DNA of 64,000 nt from Aromatoleum petrolei (GCF_017894385.1 NZ_CP059560.1:2046001-2110000), one strand, 5' to 3'; positions 41,093 to 62,787 are shown, counted from the stretch's first letter. Numbers and translations: made by a program. The notes: a model not told the origin generated them from the sequence alone.

Positions 41093-41398
41093 TTACTCCC
41101 CGGCCGCGAAGTTGATTTCCTGGCCAGGCTTGAGGCAAACGAATGCCTTCTTCCAGCCCTTGCGGCGACCCATGGCCTTGCCGAAGCGCTTGACCTTGCC
41201 CTTGACGTTCGCGATCTGGACCGACTTGACCTCGACCTTGAAGAGCAGCTCGACAGCAGCCTTGACTTCAGGCTTGGTCGCGCACGACGCAACCTTGAAA
41301 ACCACCTGCTCATTCTTGTCAGCGACATAGGTCGCCTTCTCGGAGATCTGGGGCGCGAGCAGCACCTGCATCAGACGCTCTTGGCTAAATCCGCTCAT
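41093..41398 (-). CDS. rplW: 50S ribosomal protein L23
   Basis: This 101-residue protein ([35 protein letters not shown]) has the conserved internal loop [27 protein letters not shown]23 borders the tunnel exit and docks trigger factor and SRP. It overlaps rplD by 4 bases (ATGA). Confidence 0.98.
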   Translation of the reverse strand: MSGFSQERLMQVLLAPQISEKATYVADKNEQVVFKVASCATKPEVKAAVELLFKVEVKSVQIANVKGKVKRFGKAMGRRKGWKKAFVCLKPGQEINFAAGE

Positions 41399-42015
41399 TG
41401 CCAGGCCTCCTCCATCTTGGCCAGCGCACCCTTGGTCACGATCACGCGATCGTAGTGAACCAGGGCCACCGGATCCGTCTCGCTGACCTCGAGCACCAGC
41501 ACCTTGTGCAGGTTGCGCGACGACAGGAACAGGTTCTCGTCGAACTGATCCGTGATCACGAGCACGGAATCCAGCCCCATGCCCTTCAGCTTCTGCGACA
41601 GAAGCTTGGTCTTCGGCGCCTCGACGCTGAAATTCTCGACCACAGCCAGACGGTCTTCACGCGCCAGCTGCGACAGGATCGATGCAACGCCAGCGCGATA
41701 CATCTTGCGATTCAGCTTCTGCGAGAAGTTCTCTTCCGGGGAATTCGGGAAGATACGACCGCCACCACGCCACAACGGGCTCGACGCCATACCGGCACGA
41801 GCACGGCCCGTACCCTTCTGACGCCACGGCTTGCGGGTCGACTTCTGGATCTCGGAGCGCCCCTTCTGCGCACGATTGCCCGAGCGTGCGTTAGCCATGT
41901 AGGCAACGACAACCTGGTGAATCAGCGCCTCGTTATAGTCGCGCCCGAAGAGCGCATCAGAAGCCTGCAGCGTCGCCGCCTGCACACCCTGATCGTTCAA
42001 TACTTTAAGTTCCAT
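41395..42015 (-). CDS. rplD: 50S ribosomal protein L4
   Basis: This 206-residue protein ([28 protein letters not shown]) has the tunnel-lining extended loop [44 protein letters not shown]. In E. coli L4 autoregulates the S10 operon by transcription attenuation and translation control in the rpsJ leader. It starts 11 bases after rplC. Confidence 0.98.
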   Translation of the reverse strand: MELKVLNDQGVQAATLQASDALFGRDYNEALIHQVVVAYMANARSGNRAQKGRSEIQKSTRKPWRQKGTGRARAGMASSPLWRGGGRIFPNSPEENFSQKLNRKMYRAGVASILSQLAREDRLAVVENFSVEAPKTKLLSQKLKGMGLDSVLVITDQFDENLFLSSRNLHKVLVLEVSETDPVALVHYDRVIVTKGALAKMEEAWQ

Positions 42016-42026
42016 CACGTCCTCGC

Positions 42027-42671
42027 TCAGCCACGGGCCTTGACGGCCGGACGGACGATCACGTCGCCGCCCTTCGAACCAGGCACAGCTCCCTTGACCA
42101 GGAGCAACTGACGCTCGACATCAACGCGAACCACCTCGAGACTCTGCGTCGTGCGGGTCACATTGCCGTACTGGCCGGCCATGCGCTTGCCCGGGAAAAC
42201 GCGACCCGGATCCTGCGCCATACCAATCGAACCCGGCGCGTTGTGCGACACCGAGTTACCGTGCGACGCACGGTTAGACGAGAAGTTGTGACGCTTGATA
42301 ACACCCGAGAAACCCTTGCCGATCGAGGTACCGGTCACATCGACCTTCTGACCGACCGCAAAGAGCTCCACGCTGATCACGTCGCCAGCCTTCAGGCCAG
42401 CCAGCTGCGCCGGCTCGACGGTGAATTCGCGGAAGGTGTGACCGGCTTCGACGCCAGCCTTGGCGAGATGCCCGGCGAGCGCCTTATTGACGCGACTCGC
42501 ACGGCGCTTGCCGAAAGCCACCTGAACCGCGGCATAGCCGTCGCTTTCAGGCGTCTTGACTTGGGTAACGCGATTATTGGCAACGTCAAGCACCGTCACC
42601 GGGACGCTACGGCCGTCCTCGGCAAAAATGCGAGTCATGCCAACCTTGCGTCCTACAAGGCCTAGACTCAT
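42027..42671 (-). CDS. rplC: 50S ribosomal protein L3
   Basis: This 214-residue protein starts [29 protein letters not shown]. The L3 finger signature [49 protein letters not shown] includes the glutamine that is methylated by PrmB in many bacteria. It lies 115 bases downstream of rpsJ, the widest internal gap of the S10 operon, which holds a hairpin. Confidence 0.98.
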   Translation of the reverse strand: MSLGLVGRKVGMTRIFAEDGRSVPVTVLDVANNRVTQVKTPESDGYAAVQVAFGKRRASRVNKALAGHLAKAGVEAGHTFREFTVEPAQLAGLKAGDVISVELFAVGQKVDVTGTSIGKGFSGVIKRHNFSSNRASHGNSVSHNAPGSIGMAQDPGRVFPGKRMAGQYGNVTRTTQSLEVVRVDVERQLLLVKGAVPGSKGGDVIVRPAVKARG

Positions 42672-42736
42672 TTTTTTCTCCTGATCCCCGGTTACGATTG
42701 ACCGGGCCCTATCACATGAATTGCACCAAAAGGCGC

Positions 42737-42760
42737 AAAGGCCGGATTATACCGGCCTTT
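42737..42760. terminator. hairpin in the rpsJ-rplC gap
   Basis: AAAGGCCGG and CCGGCCTTT form a perfect 9-bp stem around a six-base loop that reads TATAAT on the minus strand. On the plus strand it is followed by further Ts; on the minus strand no T-run follows, so for the operon it is an RNA hairpin rather than a full terminator. The loop could double as a -10 box for an internal promoter before rplC. Confidence 0.5.
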
Positions 42761-42786
42761 TTTGACACTCCGCAAGCGCGGAAGAC

Positions 42787-43098
42787 TTACTGCAGCTTGA
42801 TCTCGACGTCGACACCGGCCGGCAGGTCCAGCTTCATCAGCGCATCGACGGTCTTGTCGGTCGGATCGATGATATCCATCAGGCGCTGGTGCGTGCGGAT
42901 TTCGAACTGGTCGCGCGAAGTCTTATTGACGTGCGGCGAACGCAGAAGGTCGAAGCGCTCGATCCGGGTCGGCAGCGGCACAGGACCGCGAACGACGGCA
43001 CCGGTACGCTTCGCGGTGTCGACGATCTCGAGCGCCGACTGATCGATCAGACGGTAGTCGAAAGCCTTGAGGCGGATACGAATCTTCTGGTTTTGCAT
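42787..43098 (-). CDS. rpsJ: 30S ribosomal protein S10 / NusE
   Basis: This 103-residue protein ([70 protein letters not shown]) is the canonical S10 sequence. Besides its role in the 30S head it acts as NusE in antitermination with NusB. It lies 62 bases after tuf, so the S10 operon appears fused to the str operon. Confidence 0.98.
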   Translation of the reverse strand: MQNQKIRIRLKAFDYRLIDQSALEIVDTAKRTGAVVRGPVPLPTRIERFDLLRSPHVNKTSRDQFEIRTHQRLMDIIDPTDKTVDALMKLDLPAGVDVEIKLQ

Positions 43099-43118
43099 GT
43101 TGCAGTCCTTAAAAGAGC

Positions 43119-43144
43119 AAAACCCCGGGGCATTCGCCCCGAGG
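43119..43144 (-). terminator. hairpin between tuf copy 1 and rpsJ
   Basis: A 9-bp stem (CCTCGGGGC with GCCCCGGGG, loop GAAT, one G-U pair) is followed on the minus strand by TTTTGCTCTTTT. It is probably a partial terminator or attenuator between the str and S10 operons. Confidence 0.65.
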
Positions 43145-43160
43145 ATGTTGAGCGAGATGA

Positions 43161-44351
<1,191 letters not shown>

Positions 44352-44376
44352 TGTGAGAATCCTCGTTTGAGTTCTG

Positions 44377-46476
44377 TTACTTGCTACGATTGCTGATCAC
44401 TGCCTCCGCGACGCTCTTGGGCGCCTCGGAGTAGTGCTTGAATTCCATCGAGTAGGTCGCGCGCCCCTGCGACAGCGAACGCAGCTGCGTGGCGTAACCG
44501 AACATTTCGGCCAGCGGAACCTCTGCCTTCACTTCCTTCATGCCGCCGGGCAGGTCGTCCATGCCCTGCACGATGCCACGGCGCCCGGACAGGTCGCCCA
44601 TGACGTTACCCATATAATCCTCGGGGGTCTCGACGACAACCGCCATCATCGGCTCCAGCAGAACCGGACTGGCCTTGCGCATCGCGTCCTTGAACGCCAT
44701 TGACGCTGCCATCTTGAAGGCATTTTCGTTCGAGTCGACGTCGTGGTAGGAGCCGTCAAACAGCGTGACCTTCACGTCAACCACCGGGAAGCCGGCGAGC
44801 ACGCCGTTCGGCAGGGTTTCCTGCAGCCCCTTGTCAACCGCCGGGATGTATTCGCGCGGAACCACGCCACCCTTGATCGCATCGACAAACTCGTAGCCCT
44901 TGCCGGCTTCGTTCGGCTCGAGCTTGATCCAAACGTGACCGAACTGGCCGCGACCACCGGACTGCTTGACGAATTTCCCTTCCTGCTCGACCGCCTTGCG
45001 GATTGCCTCGCGATACGCCACCTGCGGCGCGCCGACGTTCGCCTCGACGTTGAATTCGCGCTTCATGCGATCAACGATGATCTCGAGGTGCAGCTCGCCC
45101 ATGCCGGAGATGATGGTCTGACCCGACTCCTCGTCGGTACGAACGCGGAAGGAGGGATCTTCGGCAGCCAAACGGCCCAGCGCGATACCCATCTTCTCCT
45201 GGTCACCCTTGGTCTTCGGCTCGACCGCGACGTGAATCACGGGGTCCGGGAAGACCATGCGCTCGAGGATGATCGGCGCGCTCGGGTCGCACAGGGTTTC
45301 ACCCGTCGTCACTTCCTTCAAGCCGACGCACGCTGCGATGTCGCCGGCGAGGACTTCCTTGATCTCGTGACGCTCGTTGGCGTGCATCTGCAGGATGCGA
45401 CCAATGCGCTCTTTCTTGCCCTTGACCGAGTTCAGCACGGTCTCGCCCGACTGCAGCACGCCGGAGTACACGCGCACGAAGGTCAGCTGGCCGACGAACG
45501 GGTCGGTCATCAGCTTGAACGCCAGTGCCGAGAACTTCTCGGCATCGTCCGCCTTGCGGACGACCGGCTTCTCGTCGTCATCGGTGCCTCCGACCGGCGG
45601 GATATCGACCGGAGACGGCAGCAGCTCGATCACCGCGTCGAGCATACGCTGCACGCCCTTGTTCTTGAACGCGGTACCGCACAACATCGGCTGGATCTCG
45701 CACGCGATGGTGCGCAGACGCAGGCCGGCGTTGATCTTCTCGACCGGCAGATCACCATTCTCGAGGTACTCGTTCATGAGCTCCTCGCTGGCCTCGGCCG
45801 CAGCCTCGACCATTTTTTCACGCCACTCTTCCGCATCAGCCTGCAACTCGGCCGGAATGTCACGATACTCGAACTTCATACCCTGACTGGCTTCATCCCA
45901 ATAGATCGCCTTCCTCCGAGCGAGATCGACGACACCCGCGAAAGACTCCTCGGCCCCGATCGGAATCACGATGGGAACCGGGTTCGCCTTAAGGCGGGTG
46001 CGCATCTGCTCGTAAACCTTGAAGAAGTTCGCACCCTGGCGATCCATCTTGTTCACGAACGCGAGACGCGGAACCTTGTACTTGGTCGCCTGCCGCCACA
46101 CGGTTTCGGACTGCGGCTGAACACCACCGACCGCGCAGTAAACCATGCACGCGCCATCGAGCACGCGCATCGAGCGCTCGACCTCGATCGTGAAGTCAAC
46201 GTGTCCCGGGGTATCAATAATGTTGAAGCGATGCTCAGGGAATGACAGGTCCATACCCTTCCAGAAGCAGGTCGTCGCGGCCGAGGTAATGGTGATGCCC
46301 CGCTCCTGCTCCTGCTCCATCCAGTCCATGGTCGCAGCGCCGTCATGAACTTCACCGATCTTGTGGTTCACACCGGTGTAAAAAAGAATGCGCTCGGTCG
46401 TCGTTGTCTTGCCGGCGTCGATGTGAGCGGAGATACCGATGTTGCGGTAGCGCTCAATGGGAGTCTTGCGAGCCAC
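44377..46476 (-). CDS. fusA: elongation factor G
   Basis: This 699-residue GTPase has G1 [15 protein letters not shown] (about residues 17-31), G3 DTPGHVDFT and G4 NKMD, and domains II-V with the C-terminal [17 protein letters not shown]. It drives translocation and, with RRF, ribosome recycling. The start codon is GTG (46476) with AGGA 6 bases upstream. It lies between rpsG and tuf. Confidence 0.98.
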   Translation of the reverse strand: MARKTPIERYRNIGISAHIDAGKTTTTERILFYTGVNHKIGEVHDGAATMDWMEQEQERGITITSAATTCFWKGMDLSFPEHRFNIIDTPGHVDFTIEVERSMRVLDGACMVYCAVGGVQPQSETVWRQATKYKVPRLAFVNKMDRQGANFFKVYEQMRTRLKANPVPIVIPIGAEESFAGVVDLARRKAIYWDEASQGMKFEYRDIPAELQADAEEWREKMVEAAAEASEELMNEYLENGDLPVEKINAGLRLRTIACEIQPMLCGTAFKNKGVQRMLDAVIELLPSPVDIPPVGGTDDDEKPVVRKADDAEKFSALAFKLMTDPFVGQLTFVRVYSGVLQSGETVLNSVKGKKERIGRILQMHANERHEIKEVLAGDIAACVGLKEVTTGETLCDPSAPIILERMVFPDPVIHVAVEPKTKGDQEKMGIALGRLAAEDPSFRVRTDEESGQTIISGMGELHLEIIVDRMKREFNVEANVGAPQVAYREAIRKAVEQEGKFVKQSGGRGQFGHVWIKLEPNEAGKGYEFVDAIKGGVVPREYIPAVDKGLQETLPNGVLAGFPVVDVKVTLFDGSYHDVDSNENAFKMAASMAFKDAMRKASPVLLEPMMAVVVETPEDYMGNVMGDLSGRRGIVQGMDDLPGGMKEVKAEVPLAEMFGYATQLRSLSQGRATYSMEFKHYSEAPKSVAEAVISNRSK

Positions 46477-46531
46477 GGTTTATCCTGCCTTCCAGAATTC
46501 GCGCCAGGCGCGAAAGTCCAAGTGTCTTGTT

Positions 46532-46564
46532 ACAAAACAATCGAGCCCTTGCCAGGGCCCGATT
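46532..46564 (-). terminator. hairpin between rpsG and fusA
   Basis: An 11-bp stem (AATCGGGCCCT with AGGGCTCGATT, one G-U pair, loop GGCA) is followed on the minus strand by GTTTTGT. It lies 20 bases after the rpsG stop and is probably an attenuator or processing structure within the str operon. Confidence 0.6.
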
Positions 46565-46583
46565 AACCGCCATCCGAATCTGC

Positions 46584-47066
<483 letters not shown>

Positions 47067-47086
47067 CTATTTCTGAATGCCGACAA

Positions 47087-47464
47087 TTAGGATTTCTTCG
47101 GACGCTTGGCGCCATACTTCGAGCGCGACTGCTTGCGATCCTTGACGCCCTGCAGGTCCAGCGAACCGCGCACGATGTGATAGCGCACACCCGGCAAGTC
47201 CTTCACACGACCACCACGAATCAGGACCACCGAGTGCTCCTGGAGGTTGTGACCTTCACCACCAATGTACGAGATAACCTCGAAGCCGTTCGTCAGGCGA
47301 ACCTTAGCAACCTTACGCAGCGCGGAGTTCGGCTTCTTCGGCGTGGTGGTGTAGACGCGAGTGCAGACGCCGCGCTTCTGCGGACATGCATCGAGCGCCG
47401 GCACTTTGCTCTTGACGACTGCAAGTTGCCGGGGCTTGCGGACGAGCTGATTAATTGTTGGCAT
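47087..47464 (-). CDS. rpsL: 30S ribosomal protein S12
   Basis: This 125-residue protein is [57 protein letters not shown]. Lys43 (TPKKPNSA) and Lys88 (KDLPGVRYH) are the streptomycin-sensitive residues, so no resistance change is present. An upstream in-frame ATG (47482) would add six residues but falls inside the TATAAT box. The ATG at 47464 has no clear Shine-Dalgarno sequence. Confidence 0.96.
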   Translation of the reverse strand: MPTINQLVRKPRQLAVVKSKVPALDACPQKRGVCTRVYTTTPKKPNSALRKVAKVRLTNGFEVISYIGGEGHNLQEHSVVLIRGGRVKDLPGVRYHIVRGSLDLQGVKDRKQSRSKYGAKRPKKS

Positions 47465-47480
47465 AGCTTGAGAATTTTCC

Positions 47481-47486
47481 ATTATA
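47481..47486 (-). promoter_or_regulatory. -10 box upstream of rpsL
   Basis: A perfect TATAAT lies 17-22 bases upstream of the rpsL ATG on the minus strand. No good -35 is seen at 16-18 bases. A GC-rich hairpin (GGGGCGGCC/GGCCGTCCC arms) occupies that position. Initiation here would leave a leader of only about 10-14 bases. Confidence 0.5.
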
Positions 47487-47595
47487 CCGGGACGGCCCCA
47501 AAGGCCGCCCCGGGCGGTTGATTCCGGCTGAGGCTGACTACGATTGGTCAGTCCACAAAAAGAGGCCGGATGTTATCCCGACAAGCCGGCAAAAG

Positions 47596-51825
<4,230 letters not shown>

Positions 51826-51866
51826 AAATCACTCCGTCCGGGTGGCTTCGTGGGCATTCACCCGGT

Positions 51867-56000
<4,134 letters not shown>

Positions 56001-56132
56001 GGATGCTCCGGGTAGAGGTCGGACGTCAAAGAGACAGAACACAGCGCCCCGACGAGGTCGGGCCAGGCAATAAATAAGTAGACACCATATTTCGCGCTGG
56101 GTTCTGGCTTCTTGGATTTACAAAGCACGAAA

Positions 56133-56160
56133 GGGCCGGCGCCCGGATGAGCGCCAGCCC
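56133..56160 (-). terminator. attenuator-like hairpin between rplL and rpoB
   Basis: GGGCTGGCGC pairs with GCGCCGGCCC (10 bp, one G-U pair, eight-base loop) and is followed on the minus strand by TTTCGTGCTTTG. A partial terminator at this point is well known in E. coli, where it lowers rpoBC relative to rplJL. Confidence 0.7.
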
Positions 56161-56177
56161 CGAGAGACAACTCGGTA

Positions 56178-56552
56178 TTACTTGATCTCGACCTTCGCGC
56201 CAGCGTCTTCGAGTTGCTTCTTGATCGCCTCGGCGTCGGCCTTCGGTGCGCCTTCCTTGACAGTCTTCGGGGCGCCATCGACGAGGTCCTTGGCTTCCTT
56301 CAGGCCCAGGCCGGTAGCGGCGCGGACGACCTTGATCACTTCGACCTTCTTGTCGCCAGCGGCGAGCAGGACGACGTCGAATTCGGTCTTCTCTTCAACG
56401 ACCGCAGCAGCAGCGCCGCCGGCCGGGGCAGCAACCGCCATCGCGGCAGCCGACACGCCGAACTTCTCTTCGAACGCCTTCACGAGGTCGTTCAGTTCCA
56501 TAACGGTCATCGAGCCAACGGCTTCGAGGATGTCTTCTTTGCTGATAGCCAT
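56178..56552 (-). CDS. rplL: 50S ribosomal protein L7/L12
   Basis: This 124-residue protein has an N-terminal dimerisation domain ([31 protein letters not shown]), an Ala/Gly hinge and a C-domain ([48 protein letters not shown]) that recruits translation GTPases. It is present as multiple dimers on L10. It follows rplJ by 39 bases. Confidence 0.98.
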   Translation of the reverse strand: MAISKEDILEAVGSMTVMELNDLVKAFEEKFGVSAAAMAVAAPAGGAAAAVVEEKTEFDVVLLAAGDKKVEVIKVVRAATGLGLKEAKDLVDGAPKTVKEGAPKADAEAIKKQLEDAGAKVEIK

Positions 56553-56591
56553 GTCAAATCACTCCTAAATCGAAACTTTTTCGGAAAACGG

Positions 56592-57092
56592 TCAGGCAGC
56601 TGCCTCTTCCTCGCGCTTCTTGGCGAGGGCGGCCATCGCGCAAGCGAAGCCGGAAACCGGCGCCTGCATGACGCCCAGCAGCGTGGCGAGCAACTCTTCG
56701 CGGCTCGGGATCGACGCGAGCGCCTGCACACCGGCCTTGTCGAGCGTCTTGCCCGCATAGGAACCGGCCTTGAGCACCAGCTTGTCGTTGCCCTTGGCGA
56801 AGTCGTTCAGCACCTTGGCTGCGGAAACCGGATCTTCCGAAATGCCATAGATCAGCGGACCGGTCAGCTGATCCGACAACCCGGCGAACGGGGTTTCGGC
56901 GATCGCACGGCGCACCAGGGTGTTCTTCAGCACACGCAGGTAAACGCCAGCTTCGCGGGCCTTCGCGCGCAGCACAGTGAGATCACCCACTTCAATGCCG
57001 CGATACTCGGCCACCGCGATGGTCTGAGCGTTGGCCACCTGTGCCGACACCTCTGCCACTACGGCTTTCTTGTCATCGAGATTGAGACCCAC
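56592..57092 (-). CDS. rplJ: 50S ribosomal protein L10
   Basis: This 166-residue protein ([62 protein letters not shown]) has a C-terminal helix for L12 dimers. The start codon is GTG at 57092, preceded by AAGGAGG. In E. coli L10-(L12)4 binds the upstream leader to repress its own translation; the 233-base gap upstream is suited to that. Confidence 0.98.
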   Translation of the reverse strand: MGLNLDDKKAVVAEVSAQVANAQTIAVAEYRGIEVGDLTVLRAKAREAGVYLRVLKNTLVRRAIAETPFAGLSDQLTGPLIYGISEDPVSAAKVLNDFAKGNDKLVLKAGSYAGKTLDKAGVQALASIPSREELLATLLGVMQAPVSGFACAMAALAKKREEEAAA

Positions 57093-57325
57093 AGGTCTTT
57101 CCTCCTTTCAAGTCCACACACGAACCGCAAGCTGCGATTCGCACCCACGGCGACCTGGATCAGGAGCGCGACCGACGAATCGGCCAGAATCCTGTTCTGG
57201 GCACACCGTCTGCGCAGGCCATCCGGGGATGCTTAAGCGGTCGCCGGGGCGACCACACCTGCGGTCTTTGACGATCCGCCCCGCACTTGCGCGCGGAGCG
57301 TCCCAAAGTTCGTTGTGCAGCCTGA
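57093..57325 (-). promoter_or_regulatory. rplA-rplJ gap, probable L10 autoregulatory leader
   Basis: This 233-base gap has several potential stems, including CCAGAA/TTCTGG (57184-57200) and GTCGCC/GGCGAC (57240-57253), ahead of the strong rplJ Shine-Dalgarno. Long structured leaders here bind L10-(L12)4 in other bacteria. Folding of the kink-turn site was not verified, and no clear -35/-10 pair was found. Confidence 0.5.
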
Positions 57326-58024
57326 TCAGGCTGCGTTGATGGTCGAAGGCTCGACGCGCACGCCGGCACCCATGGTGCTCGACACGGCGACACGGCGCAG
57401 ATACACGCCCTTCGACGCGGCAGGCTTGGCTTTCTGCAGCGCTTCGACGAGCGCGCCGAGATTCTGCTGCAGCGCCTCGACCGAGAACGACGCGCGACCA
57501 ATCGTCGCATGCACGATGCCAGCCTTGTCGGTACGGTATTGGACCTGACCAGCCTTGGCGTTCTTGACCGCAGTGGTGACGTCCATGGTCACGGTTCCGA
57601 CCTTCGGATTCGGCATCAGGCCGCGCGGGCCGAGGATCTGACCCAGCTGACCGACGACGCGCATGGCGTCCGGCGTGGCGATGCAAAGGTCGAAGTCGAT
57701 GTTGCCAGCCTTAACCTGCTCGGCCAGGTCGTCGAAGCCGACGACATCGGCGCCTGCAGCGCGGGCGGCTTCAGCCTTGTCGCCCTGGGCAAACACGGCC
57801 ACACGCACGGACTTGCCGGTGCCGGCGGGCAGCACGACTGAGCCGCGCACGACCTGGTCCGACTTGCGCGCATCGACGCCGAGATTGACAGAGATATCGA
57901 CCGATTCGTCGAACTTCGCGGTCGCGCATTCCTTCACCAGCGAGAGAGCCTCAGCGACGGGGTAGATGCGATTGCGGTCGACCTTGGCGCGCAGCGCCTG
58001 AACTCGTTTCGAAAGTTTCGCCAT
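57326..58024 (-). CDS. rplA: 50S ribosomal protein L1
   Basis: This 232-residue protein begins [31 protein letters not shown]. The L1 signature [38 protein letters not shown] is present. L1 forms the mobile stalk at the E site and represses the rplKA mRNA. It starts 2 bases after the rplK stop. Confidence 0.98.
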   Translation of the reverse strand: MAKLSKRVQALRAKVDRNRIYPVAEALSLVKECATAKFDESVDISVNLGVDARKSDQVVRGSVVLPAGTGKSVRVAVFAQGDKAEAARAAGADVVGFDDLAEQVKAGNIDFDLCIATPDAMRVVGQLGQILGPRGLMPNPKVGTVTMDVTTAVKNAKAGQVQYRTDKAGIVHATIGRASFSVEALQQNLGALVEALQKAKPAASKGVYLRRVAVSSTMGAGVRVEPSTINAA

Positions 58025-58026
58025 GA

Positions 58027-58458
58027 TCAGAGGCCCTCCACCGTGATGCCCATACTGCGCGCGGAGCCGGCGATGGTACGCACGGCGGCGTCCATGTTCG
58101 CAGCAGTCAGGTCGGGCATCTTCGCCTTGGCGATTTCCTCGACCTGCGCACGCGTGATCGAACCGACCTTGTCGGTGTGCGGCTTGGCCGAACCCGACTT
58201 GATGCCGGCTGCCTTCTTGATGAGGACCGTCGCGGGCGGGGTCTTCATGATGAAGGTGAAGCTCTTGTCGGCGAAAGCGGTGATCACCACCGGAATCGGC
58301 AGACCGGGCTCCATGCCCTGGGTCCTGGCGTTGAACGCCTTGCAGAATTCCATGATGTTCAGACCGCGCTGACCAAGCGCCGGGCCGATCGGGGGACTGG
58401 GGTTGGCCTTACCAGCTGGCACTTGCAGCTTGATATAGCCGATGATCTTCTTTGCCAT
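58027..58458 (-). CDS. rplK: 50S ribosomal protein L11
   Basis: This 143-residue protein ([45 protein letters not shown]) has the proline-rich N-domain that mediates thiostrepton and stringent-factor (RelA) responses and an RNA-binding C-domain. It lies 103 bases after nusG; the gap holds an 8-bp perfect GCGCCGGC/GCCGGCGC hairpin at 58488-58507. Confidence 0.98.
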   Translation of the reverse strand: MAKKIIGYIKLQVPAGKANPSPPIGPALGQRGLNIMEFCKAFNARTQGMEPGLPIPVVITAFADKSFTFIMKTPPATVLIKKAAGIKSGSAKPHTDKVGSITRAQVEEIAKAKMPDLTAANMDAAVRTIAGSARSMGITVEGL

Positions 58459-58561
58459 CGCGGCTAGCTCCTGTTATGAGTGCAAACGCGCCGGCATTCG
58501 CCGGCGCTCCTCGCTTGCGCCCGCAAGAAGCGGGCATGTCGGGCCTTCCGGCCCACCTGCA

Positions 58562-59095
58562 TCAGGTCTTCTCGACCTGACTGAAATCTAGCTCGACCGG
58601 CGTCGCCCGACCGAAGATCGTGACCATCACGCGCAGCTTGCTCTTGTCGTAATTGACATCTTCCACGGAACCATGGAAGTCGGTGAACGGGCCTTCCTTG
58701 ACGCGAACGACCTCGCCCATCTCCCACAGCACCTTGGGGCGCGGCTTGTCGACGCCCTCCTGCATCTGCTGCATGATCTTCTCGACTTCCTTCTCGGAAA
58801 TCGGCGTGGGTTTGTTCGCGGTGCCGCCGACGAAACCGGTGACCTTGGGCGTCGACTTGACCAAGTGCCAGCTCTCGTCGTTCATGTCCATCTCGACGAG
58901 CACGTAGCCGGGGAAGAATTTCCGCTCGGAAATGCTCTTCTGGCCGCTCTTCATCTCGATGACTTCTTCGACGGGCACAAGGATCTGCCCAAAGGAATCC
59001 TGCATCCCCGCGCGCGCGATACGCTCGACGAGCGCGCGTTGCACAGACTTCTCGAAGCCCGAATAGGCATGCACCACGTACCAGCGCTTCGTCAT
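58562..59095 (-). CDS. nusG: transcription termination/antitermination factor NusG
   Basis: This 177-residue protein begins [26 protein letters not shown]. An NGN domain is followed by a KOW domain ([50 protein letters not shown]). It binds RNA polymerase and couples it to Rho or to S10 of the leading ribosome. Thirteen upstream in-frame codons overlap secE and are not used. Confidence 0.98.
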   Translation of the reverse strand: MTKRWYVVHAYSGFEKSVQRALVERIARAGMQDSFGQILVPVEEVIEMKSGQKSISERKFFPGYVLVEMDMNDESWHLVKSTPKVTGFVGGTANKPTPISEKEVEKIMQQMQEGVDKPRPKVLWEMGEVVRVKEGPFTDFHGSVEDVNYDKSKLRVMVTIFGRATPVELDFSQVEKT

Positions 59096-59097
59096 GA

Positions 59098-59445
59098 TCA
59101 CTTCCAGCCCAGGATGAGGTCGTAGAGCACCCACTCGAGGCTCTTGTCAGTCAGCCACAGAAAAACCGCCATCACCACGGCGAAGGCGAACACCATTCCG
59201 GTCGTCTGCACCGTTTCCTTGCGCGAAGGCCACACGACCTTCTTGGCCTCGACGGTCGCCTCGCGGGCAAACTCGACGAAACGGCGCCCCTGCTCAGATT
59301 GCCACGCAACCGCAGCGCCCGCGGCAACACCCGCGAGCACCGACAGCACGCGCAAGACCATTGCCTGCTCGGAAAGCAGGTAGAAGCCGACCACGCCGGC
59401 TGCAAGCAGGGCGAGAGCCAGCGCGAACTTGAACTTATCGGCCAT
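59098..59445 (-). CDS. secE: protein translocase subunit SecE
   Basis: This 115-residue protein has three membrane helices (about 8-25, 28-50 and 85-106). The third follows the conserved amphipathic segment [31 protein letters not shown]. It is the three-helix form, as in E. coli. It clamps SecY, encoded in the spc operon of this window, and is in the usual secE-nusG pair. Confidence 0.96.
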   Translation of the reverse strand: MADKFKFALALALLAAGVVGFYLLSEQAMVLRVLSVLAGVAAGAAVAWQSEQGRRFVEFAREATVEAKKVVWPSRKETVQTTGMVFAFAVVMAVFLWLTDKSLEWVLYDLILGWK

Positions 59446-59471
59446 CTAGATATTGAAAACCCGGAATTGAG

Positions 59472-59547
59472 TGGCAGGGGCAGAGGGAATCGAACCCCCA
59501 ACCTTCGGTTTTGGAGACCGACGCTCTGCCAATTGAGCTATACCCCT
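59472..59547 (-). tRNA. tRNA-Trp (CCA)
   Basis: The minus strand folds as a cloverleaf of 76 bases with encoded 3' CCA. The acceptor arm is AGGGGTA/TGCCCCT, the anticodon loop CTCCAAA gives CCA, and the T-loop is GGTTCGATTCC. It lies between tuf copy 2 and secE, so it is probably processed out of their common transcript. Confidence 0.97.
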
Positions 59548-59621
59548 GCAGCAGAGACTACAAGGCGCCCCGATCCGCGAGGCGCCTTCGATCAGGCAAT
59601 TGCTTCGGTTTTCAGCCGCAA

Positions 59622-60812
<1,191 letters not shown>

Positions 60813-60880
60813 GCCAGTACCTCTTTGACAGATTCAGAAAACCGGACCGAACAGATCGACCACAACAACACGAAAAACCG

Positions 60881-60955
<75 letters not shown>

Positions 60956-60982
60956 TCCGTAAAAACCTTAGCGCGCCAAGCC

Positions 60983-61056
60983 TGGAGCGGGTGAAGGGAA
61001 TCGAACCCTCGTCATAAGCTTGGAAGGCTTCTGCTCTACCATTGAGCTACACCCGC
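60983..61056 (-). tRNA. tRNA-Gly (TCC)
   Basis: This 74-base cloverleaf has an encoded CCA. The acceptor arm is GCGGGTG/CACCCGC, and the anticodon loop TTCCAAG gives TCC. It is the second tRNA of the operon. Confidence 0.97.
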
Positions 61057-61118
61057 ATACAACGCAGACGAAACGCTTTACACCCGGACCGACACGAACT
61101 TCGAGCCGATCGAAAAAC

Positions 61119-61204
<86 letters not shown>

Positions 61205-61219
61205 AAGCGGAAGACGCGC

Positions 61220-61248
61220 ACTATAGGGGATCATTCCGCGCGTGTCAA
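61220..61248 (-). promoter_or_regulatory. sigma-70 promoter of the tRNA-tuf-secE-nusG operon
   Basis: TTGACA (61248-61243) and TATAGT (61225-61220) are separated by exactly 17 bases, followed by a GC-rich discriminator (GCGCGTC). This is the hallmark of a stable-RNA promoter under stringent (ppGpp) control. Transcription would start only about 10 bases before tRNA-Tyr. Confidence 0.9.
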
Positions 61249-61380
61249 ACACCATTTGAACATTTTTTGCAGTAGGGCAAAGTTTCGGCGTGCGGGCACG
61301 GCGCAGATGCGGCGGCGCGTCGTGCCGGCGGATATGAAATGGGGGAAGATGGCGCACTTTCTCTCGATGGAGTCGATGCA

Positions 61381-62787
61381 ATGACGCATCCTTCCCCCGG
61401 TTCGCACACGCCTCTTCCCGGCAGCTTCGTCGAGGCGCTGCGCGCCCGTTTCGGCGAGCGCTTTTCAACGGCGGAGGCCGTGCGTGCGCATCACGGGCAC
61501 GACGAGTCGCACTTCCCCGACATGCTGCCGGACGCCGTGGTGTGGCCGCACACGACCGAGGAGGTGGCGGAGATCGTGCGGGCGTGCGACGCACATCGCG
61601 TGCCGGTCGTGCCCTTTGGGGTGGGCAGTTCGCTGGAGGGGCACGTGCTTGCGCTGCACGGCGGGCTCAGCGTCGATTTCTCGCAGATGAACCGGGTTAT
61701 GGCGGTGCATGGCGACGACATGGATGCGGTGGTGCAGCCTGGCATCACGCGCAAGCAGCTCAATGCGGCACTGCACGGCACCGGGCTGTTCTTCCCGGTC
61801 GACCCGGGCGCCGATGCGAGCCTCGGGGGGATGGCCTCGACGCGGGCCTCGGGGACGAATGCGGTGCGTTACGGGACGATGCGCGACAACGTGCTGGCGC
61901 TGGAGGTGGTGCTCGCGGACGGGCGAGTGATCCGCACCGGTGGTCGCGCGCGCAAGTCGTCGGCGGGCTACGACCTGACCGCGCTGATGGTCGGCTCGGA
62001 GGGTACGCTGGGACTGATCACGGAGCTGACCGTGCGCCTGCATCCGCTGCCGGAGGCGGTGTCGGCGGCGGTGTGCGCTTTCCCAGAGGTTGACGACGCG
62101 GTGCGTACGGTGATCCAGACGATCCAGCTCGGGGTACCGGTGGCGCGCATCGAGTTGCTGGACACGCTCACCGTGCAGGCGGTCAACCGTTACAGCAAGA
62201 CGAGCCTGCGCGAGGCGCCGATGCTGTTCTTCGAGTTCCACGGCTCGGCGGCGGGCGTGGAGGAGCAGGCGCAGACGGTGCAGGAGATCGCGCGCGAGAA
62301 CGGCGGCCAGAATTTCGAGTGGGCGACGCGCCCCGAGGATCGGAGCCGGTTGTGGGCCGCGCGCCACGACGTGTACTTCGCGTCGATCAATCTGCGCCCC
62401 GGCTGCCGGGGCGTCACCACCGACGCATGCGTGCCGATTTCGCGGCTTGCGGAGTGCATCGCCGGCGCACGCGAGGACATCGCGGCGAGCGGCTTGATCG
62501 CGCCCATCGTCGGGCATGTCGGCGATGGCAACTTTCACACGGTCATCCTGGTCGATCCGGAGAACCCGGACGAGATTGCGCGCGCCGAAGCGCTGAACCG
62601 CAAGATCGTCGAACGCGCGCTGGCGATGGACGGGACCTGCACGGGCGAGCACGGCATCGGTTTCGGCAAGCAGGATTTTCTCATCGCCGAGCACGGCGAC
62701 ACCGCGGTCGGTGCGATGCGGGCGCTGAAGCTCGCGCTCGATCCGCACAACCTGATGAATCCGGGCAAGGTCGTCCCTGCGGGCTGA
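61381..62787 (+). CDS. FAD-linked oxidase, GlcD/D-lactate dehydrogenase type
   Basis: This 468-residue protein of the vanillyl-alcohol-oxidase/GlcD family has the FAD pyrophosphate-binding VPFGVGSSLEGHVLALHGGLSVDFSQMNRV (about residues 77-106), GADASLGGMASTRASGTNAVRYG, and the C-terminal metal/substrate block VGHVGDGNFH and CTGEHGIGFGK. It oxidises a D-2-hydroxyacid (lactate, glycolate or 2-hydroxyglutarate) and passes electrons to a quinone, cytochrome or ETF. No GlcE/GlcF partner is next to it, favouring a single-subunit DLD-like enzyme. GGAG lies 8 bases before the ATG at 61381. Confidence 0.9.
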   Translation: MTHPSPGSHTPLPGSFVEALRARFGERFSTAEAVRAHHGHDESHFPDMLPDAVVWPHTTEEVAEIVRACDAHRVPVVPFGVGSSLEGHVLALHGGLSVDFSQMNRVMAVHGDDMDAVVQPGITRKQLNAALHGTGLFFPVDPGADASLGGMASTRASGTNAVRYGTMRDNVLALEVVLADGRVIRTGGRARKSSAGYDLTALMVGSEGTLGLITELTVRLHPLPEAVSAAVCAFPEVDDAVRTVIQTIQLGVPVARIELLDTLTVQAVNRYSKTSLREAPMLFFEFHGSAAGVEEQAQTVQEIARENGGQNFEWATRPEDRSRLWAARHDVYFASINLRPGCRGVTTDACVPISRLAECIAGAREDIAASGLIAPIVGHVGDGNFHTVILVDPENPDEIARAEALNRKIVERALAMDGTCTGEHGIGFGKQDFLIAEHGDTAVGAMRALKLALDPHNLMNPGKVVPAG

